Shown: positions 58,989-64,000 of the stretch, in pieces | How the letters are laid out: every line of letters starts with the position of its first letter | Position numbering within the stretch: position 1 is the first letter of the stretch | Source: SZUA-430 sp031413635 | GTDB lineage: Bacteria > Pseudomonadota > Alphaproteobacteria > Micropepsales > Micropepsaceae | Direction of reading: 5' to 3' | DNA length: 64,000 nt | Assembly: GCA_031413635.1 (NCBI GenBank) | Contig: JANOFM010000130.1 | Location: forward strand, 1-64,000 | Made by a program: the position numbers and the translations under genes | Notes under the pieces: generated by a model | What the model was told of the DNA's origin: nothing | Databases searched by the model: none | The model's input: only the letters and a program-made list of their open reading frames with translations

Positions 58989-60568
58989 TGCCGCCGCTCG
59001 CGCGTCGCGGTGAACTTGATCTTCGGCCATTTGTCGCCGGTATAGCGCAGTTCCCACGCGCTCTTGGCCATGAATACCGGCGCGCCGTCGCGGTCGTCGG
59101 CGAGGTTGCCCTGATGTGCGTCGAGGAAGCGCTTCAACTCGACCGCATCGTCCGCGTCGACCCAGCGCGCAGTTTCGTAAAGCCCCTGCTCGAACGCGAC
59201 TTCCAGCCCGTACTCGGCGGCAATGCGGCTCGCCAGAACGTCCAGCTGCAACTGCCCCACAACGCCCACAAACCACTGCCCGCCGATCTTCGGGCGGAAA
59301 ACCTGCGTTACGCCCTCTTCCGCCAGCGCCTCCAGTGCACGCTGCAAGTGCTTGGCCTTCAGCGGATCGGCCAACCGCACCCGGCGGATGATTTCCGGCG
59401 CGAAATTCGGAATGCCGGTGAACGTCAGATCCTCGCCTTCCGTCAGCGTGTCGCCGACGCGCAGCACACCGTGATTGGGAATGCCGATAATGTCGCCGGG
59501 CCACGCCTCGTCGACCGTCTCGCGCGATTGCGCGAAGAACAGGATCGGGTTGTGCACGCTGATAATCTTGCCCGAGCCGGACTGCTTCAGCTTCATGCCG
59601 CGCTTGAAGTGGCCCGAGCACACGCGCATGAACGCGACCCGGTCGCGGTGGTTCGGATCCATATTCGCCTGAACCTTGAACACAAAGCCCGCGACCTTGT
59701 CCTCCTCGGGCAGAACCGTGCGTTGCACGGCCGGCTGCGCACGAGGTCCGGGCGCATGGGCACCAAGCCCCGTGATCAATTCGCGAATGCCGAAATTCTT
59801 CAACGCCGCGCCGAAATAGATCGGCGTCAAATGGCCCTCGCGAAAGCTGGCGAGGTCGAACGCCGGATACCCGCCGCGCGCCAACTCCATCTCGTCGTTC
59901 AGGTGCTTGTACTCGTGGGCCGTCAGCACTTCGGCCAAACGATTGTGCCCGACAGGTTGCGCGTCGCGCGCGAATGGCAGAAAATGGTTCTTGGAAAAAT
60001 CCATCGCCCCGCGAAAATTCAAACCCGAGCCGACCGGCCACATCGCCGGCGTCACGTGCAGCTGCAACTGATCGGCGATCTCGTCGATCAGATCGAACGG
60101 ATCGCGCGCCTCGCGGTCCATCTTGTTGATGAAGGTCACGATCGGAATATCGCGCAGGCGGCAAACCTCGAACAATTTGCGCGTCTGCGTTTCGATACCC
60201 TTGGCCGCGTCGATCACCATGATCGCCGAATCCGCCGCCGTCAGGGTGCGATAGGTGTCTTCCGAAAAATCCTCGTGGCCCGGCGTGTCGAGCAAGTTGA
60301 ATACGAGGCCCGCGTACTCGAACGTCATCACCGCGGTCGTGACCGAAATGCCCCGCTCCTGTTCGATCTTCATCCAATCCGAACGCGCGCGCCGCCGGTC
60401 GCGTTTAGCCTTCACTTCGCCCGCCAAGTGGATCGCGCCGCCCATCAAGAGCACATGCTCGGTCAGCGTCGTTTTGCCGGCGTCCGGATGCGAAATGATC
60501 GCAAACGTGCGCCGCCGCGCCGCAGCCTCAGCGGGCGTGCGATCCACGATCTCTTGAACGTCGCTCAT
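58985..60568 (-). CDS. prfC: Peptide chain release factor 3
   Basis: A 527-residue translational GTPase that recycles RF1/RF2 after termination. G motifs are clear: HPDAGKTTL (G1), GISVTTAV (G2), DTPGHED (G3) and NKMD (G4). The RF3-specific C-terminal part includes GDIIGIPNHGVLRVGDTL and the EEGVTQVFRP region. Length equals the family norm. It stands alone with a 69-base gap before the LytTR gene on the same strand. Confidence 0.96.
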   Translation of the reverse strand: MSDVQEIVDRTPAEAAARRRTFAIISHPDAGKTTLTEHVLLMGGAIHLAGEVKAKRDRRRARSDWMKIEQERGISVTTAVMTFEYAGLVFNLLDTPGHEDFSEDTYRTLTAADSAIMVIDAAKGIETQTRKLFEVCRLRDIPIVTFINKMDREARDPFDLIDEIADQLQLHVTPAMWPVGSGLNFRGAMDFSKNHFLPFARDAQPVGHNRLAEVLTAHEYKHLNDEMELARGGYPAFDLASFREGHLTPIYFGAALKNFGIRELITGLGAHAPGPRAQPAVQRTVLPEEDKVAGFVFKVQANMDPNHRDRVAFMRVCSGHFKRGMKLKQSGSGKIISVHNPILFFAQSRETVDEAWPGDIIGIPNHGVLRVGDTLTEGEDLTFTGIPNFAPEIIRRVRLADPLKAKHLQRALEALAEEGVTQVFRPKIGGQWFVGVVGQLQLDVLASRIAAEYGLEVAFEQGLYETARWVDADDAVELKRFLDAHQGNLADDRDGAPVFMAKSAWELRYTGDKWPKIKFTATRERRH

Positions 60569-60637
60569 AACACCATCTCGAAATGAAGGCGCGCCTTGTA
60601 GCGGATTGCCGCCCGGCGCGAAACAGTCTTGTGTCTG

Positions 60638-61570
60638 CTAGGGCGCCTTGATCTCTCGGGCCGGGCCCGCCCTCAAGAAATCGCGCCAGCGCACGGAAAC
60701 TTCATCAATGCTGCGACGGCTGACCGAAACCGTGCGCCCGTCCGAAAGCACCGCGGCGTAGGCGCGACCGGCCTTCCCGATCGAATCGACGCAGGCAAGG
60801 TTCACCACGTGGGAGCGATGCGTTCGTGCGAAATCCTCCTTCGGCAACTGCTCGATCAAGCTCGCGAGCGTGGCACGTATCAGGAGCGGCTTCTGCTTCG
60901 CGCGATCGGTAAAATGAACTTCGCAATAGTTTTCGACCGCGATGACGTGCGATACGTCCTCTACGCGAACGGCGTGCACAGCTTTTCCCGAACTGATGTT
61001 CACGACGTCGCGGCTGCCGATCGCCACCCGATAGGGCGCGTCCGTCTCATGCATTTTGATCTTGGCGCGCGACACGCTCAAGCGCCGCAGTTCGCTCTCA
61101 AGCACGCGAGTCCGTTCGGACTGGAAGATAACGACCGTCATCACCAACCACACGGGCGCCAGCTTCAACAACCAGTTGGCGTCACTATGCACGTTGATGA
61201 CGCCGCTAAGGATTTCGTCGACCTGCGTCAACCCGGCAAGTAAGAGAACCCCCGCGAGACAGGCTAGCGCGCTGAACAGGGCCACAAATACCGGCAGCGA
61301 CGCGAACTTGACGACGCGGAATCGACGGACACGCTGGAGCAACAGGTAGGTAAGAGCAAAGGCGACGGTATAAGCGCCCGTGATCAAGAAGGCATGGACG
61401 GCGAATTCTGCAAGAGGTTCCAGCGGCCCCGCGAAGAGATGCACGACGCACACCGCCAAAAGGGTCGCAAGCGCCGCCTTCGCCACGATCGACAACGGCA
61501 AGGGGTCGTCCACGCCTTCCGGCGCTGGCAACCGAACCGCTTCGGAGTCTCGACTGAAGGCCGATGACAT
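60638..61570 (-). CDS. Membrane-bound LytTR-domain transcriptional regulator
   Basis: The 310-residue product has about four membrane helices (residues 25-185, for example VAKAALATLLAVCVVHLF and VFVALFSALACLAGVLLLAGL), a short coil, and a C-terminal LytTR DNA-binding domain. The latter has VEDVSHVIAVENYCEVHFTD, LASLIEQLPKEDFARTHRSHVVNLACVDSI and GRTVSVSRRSIDEV. Regulators of this membrane-LytTR type have no receiver; the membrane part senses directly or through a partner. The divergent methyltransferase gene across a repeat-rich region is the obvious target. The start at 61570 follows AGGA. Confidence 0.9.
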   Translation of the reverse strand: MSSAFSRDSEAVRLPAPEGVDDPLPLSIVAKAALATLLAVCVVHLFAGPLEPLAEFAVHAFLITGAYTVAFALTYLLLQRVRRFRVVKFASLPVFVALFSALACLAGVLLLAGLTQVDEILSGVINVHSDANWLLKLAPVWLVMTVVIFQSERTRVLESELRRLSVSRAKIKMHETDAPYRVAIGSRDVVNISSGKAVHAVRVEDVSHVIAVENYCEVHFTDRAKQKPLLIRATLASLIEQLPKEDFARTHRSHVVNLACVDSIGKAGRAYAAVLSDGRTVSVSRRSIDEVSVRWRDFLRAGPAREIKAP

Positions 61571-61616
61571 TCCTGAATCCCTTTTGCAGCAAACACATTG
61601 CCACGATTGACGGCGT

Positions 61617-61733
61617 GACACATCCGTTCGCGGCCAGTCTGTGACCCTCCCGTTCGTCACAGATCGCGCATTTCCGTCACAGAACGGCGACAACCCTCCC
61701 GCTCGTCACGGTCCCTTACACACGCGTCACATC
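61617..61733. promoter_or_regulatory. Repeat-rich divergent promoter region (CGTCAC repeats)
   Basis: A 17-base unit, ACCCTCCCG(T/C)TCGTCAC, occurs at 61644-61660 and 61693-61709 with one mismatch. The core CGTCACA recurs at 61655, 61675 and 61725, and GTGACA (the reverse form) at 61617. CCGTTCG is found at 61624 and 61650. LytTR proteins bind paired direct repeats, so these are likely sites for the adjacent regulator, controlling itself and the methyltransferase gene. Confidence 0.6.
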
Positions 61734-61797
61734 GCGCTTCACTACGCGCGCCCTGTCGATAGATGTGCGGCGTTGCCTTGCCAAGAAAGGAAATGTC

Positions 61798-62913
61798 ATG
61801 GCGCTCGCTTCTGCCGCCCGGGCTTCGGCTGTTTGGGCTCTTTACATTCTTATCGTTCTCGAATTCCTGTTCATGATCACGCCGTTCCTGGCGTTCTGGT
61901 ACTACCCCGTCTACAGCGGCTTCCTGAACCAACTGCGGGCATCCCCCGCGACAGACTGGTTGGTCGCGTTCTTCCTGCCCCATTTCTCGGACACCACCGA
62001 TCCCGCGCTCGATGCATTGTCGTCGGCCGGTTGGTGGTTAATCGGCGGCGGTCTGCTCGTCTTCGCCATCACCGCAACACAAGTTTACTGGGCGAAGTTC
62101 ACCCGCCGCACGATGGTGCACGGCGGCCTCTACCGCGCGATCCGCCATCCACAATACACTGCACTGATTGTGGCGGGCATTGGGGTCATGCTGATCTGGC
62201 CGCGTTTCGCCGTGCTGTTCGCCCTGGTGTCGATGGCGTTCCTCTATCTCATCCTTGCGCGCCACGAGGAACGCCTCTGCCTCGCTGCGTTCGGCGACAG
62301 CTATCGGAACTACATGGCCCGCACCGGCGCCTTTTTTCCGCGCCTCTTTTCTCCAACCGGCCCCGCCACGGTGCCGAGCCGTCCCGTCGCCACCCTGATC
62401 GCCTACGTCGTCGCGCTCGCGCTCGCGGGCGCTACCGCCTATGGCTTGCGTGAGCATTCGATGGCGCACATCGCCGCCGTCTACGGCGAACGCGAAGTGA
62501 TCCTGTCGCCCGCACTTTTGTCGGAAGCGGAGCTTCGCCGGGCTCACGCGCTGGCCGCGCAGGATCCGCGCGTGAGTGCGCGGCTCGCCCAATCCCAGAT
62601 CAATGCAGGGCGCGTGACGTACGTCGTTCCGACCGAATGGTCCATGGCCGATCTGCCGATCGATCCGTATGATCGCGCGGTCGCGGGCGGCCACAGCGCG
62701 CCGAAGACGTTTGACCGGAGCAAGCTGCAGGTGTTATTCGCAGTGGCCCGGACCTTCCGGCCTAAAGCCTGCGGCAAGAACATCCTGCGCCGCGCGCACG
62801 GCATTCGCCCGATTGCACTTGCCGACGTCGATCTAGCGTTGGGTGTGGTGACACTGGTGGTCGATCCGCCGCGCACAGTCGTATGGGGCGATATTCCCAT
62901 GCCGCTCTTCTAG
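61798..62913 (+). CDS. Membrane methyltransferase (isoprenylcysteine/PEMT-like) with extra C-terminal domain
   Basis: This 371-residue protein has five or so membrane helices. The SAM-site motif of the ICMT/PEMT superfamily is at about 103-125 (VHGGLYRAIRHPQYTALIVAGIG), and the second motif is ARHEERLCLAAFGDSYRNYMARTGAFFP. After a last helix near 200-222 comes a soluble domain of about 150 residues with no motif I recognise (VTYVVPTEWSMADLP, KTFDRSKLQVLFAVAR). AAAGGA precedes the ATG. It is expected to methylate a membrane or lipid substrate and is probably controlled by the divergent LytTR regulator. Confidence 0.82.
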   Translation: MALASAARASAVWALYILIVLEFLFMITPFLAFWYYPVYSGFLNQLRASPATDWLVAFFLPHFSDTTDPALDALSSAGWWLIGGGLLVFAITATQVYWAKFTRRTMVHGGLYRAIRHPQYTALIVAGIGVMLIWPRFAVLFALVSMAFLYLILARHEERLCLAAFGDSYRNYMARTGAFFPRLFSPTGPATVPSRPVATLIAYVVALALAGATAYGLREHSMAHIAAVYGEREVILSPALLSEAELRRAHALAAQDPRVSARLAQSQINAGRVTYVVPTEWSMADLPIDPYDRAVAGGHSAPKTFDRSKLQVLFAVARTFRPKACGKNILRRAHGIRPIALADVDLALGVVTLVVDPPRTVVWGDIPMPLF

Positions 62914-62999
62914 AACCGCAGTGCCTCGGCGCCGACGAGGCCCAGATGTCGCATTTCTGAGACAGGCAAGGTCCCGGAACGCGGCTATGGTCGGGCATC

Positions 63000-63920
63000 A
63001 TGTTGAAAGAAAATCGTATGTCCATGAACGGACTTTTGCGCGGTCTCTTGGCGCTCGTCGTCGCGGCGCTTGTGATCCTTGCCGTGCAACCGGCCGCGGC
63101 GCGCAAAGAACCCGACGCTCCCGCACTCTGGAAAATCGACGGGCCGAAGGGCGATGTCTACTTGTTCGGTTCCGTCCACCTTCTGCCTCAAGGCGTGAAC
63201 TGGCGCACGCTTGCCCTCAATACCGCATTGAATCAGGCACAGGTCGTCGTGTTCGAGATCGACCTCGACGAAGCGAAAAAACTCGCCACCATGCAGAAAC
63301 TCATCGCCAAACTAGGTGTTTTGCCGGCGGGCCAGACGCTGCGCAAACTTCTGTCCCCGGAAGGCCGCGCGAAATATGAGCGCGTTCTAGGCTTGCTCGG
63401 CATTCCAGCAGCCAATCTCGATCCGCTACGCCCCTGGCTCGCCTCGCTCACCGTCAGCGTCCAATGGATTGTTTCCAAGGGCTACGATCCGAATTCCGGC
63501 GTCGACGACAAGGTCTGGAGCTTGGCAAAGCAAAGCGGCAAGAAGCTCGCGCATCTTGAATCCATCGAAGAACAGCTCGGTGTCTTCGCCGGTCTGACGC
63601 GCGATCAAGAAATCGAACTTCTGTTGGTTTCGATCGACCAGATCGACAAGACACCCGAATTGCTCGACAATCTCGTGACCGCTTGGCGCACCGGCAACAC
63701 CGCAAAACTCGACAACGTCCTCAACGCCGACATGGACAATCTTCCGGCGTTGCGCGACCGCCTGTTGAAAGGCCGCCACGCAAAATGGCTACCCCAAATC
63801 GAGACCATGATCGCCGACGGCCGCAGCCACGTGATCGTCGTCGGCGCCGCCCACCTCGTCGGCAAAGATAGCGTCATCGCCATGCTGCGCGCCAAGGGAA
63901 TCAAGGTCGAAGGACCGTAG
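63000..63920 (+). CDS. TraB/GumN family protein
   Basis: A 306-residue protein with a signal peptide (hydrophobic core about 11-32, ending AAA) and the TraB/GumN fold. It has the two GxxH motifs, FGSVHLLPQG near the start and VGAAHLVGKDSVIAML near the end, and a conserved EID. Family members related to TIKI are suspected metalloproteases; bacterial ones are exported and poorly characterised. MSMNGLL at 63018 is an alternative start. It is the last gene before the window edge. Confidence 0.9.
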   Translation: MLKENRMSMNGLLRGLLALVVAALVILAVQPAAARKEPDAPALWKIDGPKGDVYLFGSVHLLPQGVNWRTLALNTALNQAQVVVFEIDLDEAKKLATMQKLIAKLGVLPAGQTLRKLLSPEGRAKYERVLGLLGIPAANLDPLRPWLASLTVSVQWIVSKGYDPNSGVDDKVWSLAKQSGKKLAHLESIEEQLGVFAGLTRDQEIELLLVSIDQIDKTPELLDNLVTAWRTGNTAKLDNVLNADMDNLPALRDRLLKGRHAKWLPQIETMIADGRSHVIVVGAAHLVGKDSVIAMLRAKGIKVEGP

Positions 63921-64000
63921 GAAGTTTGCCGTCAGGAAGCGGGTGGAAAAGCCCCCGACGCGCGACTACGTTTGGCCCATAGCCGAACGGAGACGCCGGT
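63921..64000. other. Right edge, no feature seen
   Basis: Eighty bases after the TraB/GumN stop contain no terminator hairpin, repeat or clear gene start before the window ends. Confidence 0.5.

Noticed and set aside
58182..60377. A 731-codon minus-strand frame overlapping RF3 and the DUF2336 gene
   Set aside because: It is an out-of-phase shadow of RF3 on the same strand and then antisense to DUF2336. RF3 has the real GTPase motifs in another frame.
1..64000. CRISPR array, insertion sequence, rRNA or toxin-antitoxin locus
   Set aside because: No regularly spaced repeats, transposase motifs or rRNA sequence were seen. The lone Xre-type gene has no toxin partner beside it.

Overview
The window looks like chromosome of a GC-rich alphaproteobacterium, order not resolved. 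The sequence reads about 60% G+C by eye. Several families point that way: the DUF2849 / sulfite reductase / DUF934 run, two DUF2336 proteins, an Rsm22-type rRNA methyltransferase homologue, LemA with an M48 peptidase, a PepSY protein with a PhoP/PhoQ-like pair, and a PleC/PdhS-like histidine kinase. I annotate 64 protein genes, one of them cut by the window edge. There is no rRNA, no CRISPR array, no insertion sequence and no intact tRNA.

Layout. 1-1172 is the right end of an integrated element: a P4-type tyrosine integrase running off the left edge, and a displaced 3' fragment of tRNA-Thr(UGU) that marks the attachment site. From there the window is chromosome-like. 1.2-4.8 kb holds glutaryl-CoA dehydrogenase and small envelope genes. 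4.9-9.9 kb is a three-gene operon of unknown function: a large coiled-coil protein, a ClpB-like ATPase whose first ATPase domain looks dead, and a membrane protein. An M23 endopeptidase overlaps it tail to tail. 10.7-14.5 kb has a sulfotransferase fused to a coiled coil, then LemA and an M48 peptidase. 14.6-17.9 kb is an operon of LLM flavin oxidoreductase, SDR dehydrogenase and ferritin-like protein behind a perfect operator-like palindrome.

18.2-22.6 kb is a metabolic block (alpha/beta hydrolase, GlxA-type regulator, HD protein, dienelactone-hydrolase-like protein, zinc alcohol dehydrogenase) whose strand composition differs from its flanks and may be acquired. 22.7-37.2 kb is mixed: TetR, TPR protein, DUF2336, Rsm22, MFS transporter, transglycosylase, M28 peptidase, HIT protein, FAD monooxygenase, CoA-transferase. 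37.3-41.9 kb carries a FecR-domain protein, an Xre regulator and a two-component system with a PepSY protein. 41.9-46.7 kb has a pair of acyl-CoA dehydrogenases, two tiny overlapping membrane proteins and a GH42 beta-galactosidase. 46.8-52.8 kb has PBP1A, a DUF1214/DUF1254 pair and an NMT1/THI5-type ABC importer. 52.9-55.3 kb is the sulfite-reduction operon. 55.3-64 kb has a histidine kinase, ornithine/lysine decarboxylase, a second DUF2336 protein, RF3, a membrane LytTR regulator divergent from a membrane methyltransferase across a repeat-rich promoter region, and a TraB/GumN protein.

The best candidate for an undescribed system is the 4.9-9.9 kb operon. Its chaperone keeps a complete second ATPase domain but has lost, in the first, the catalytic glutamate, the arginine fingers and the pore-loop tyrosine. 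It sits between a TelA-like coiled-coil partner and a membrane anchor. Gene starts were chosen from Shine-Dalgarno sequences, overlaps and family starts, all by reading.
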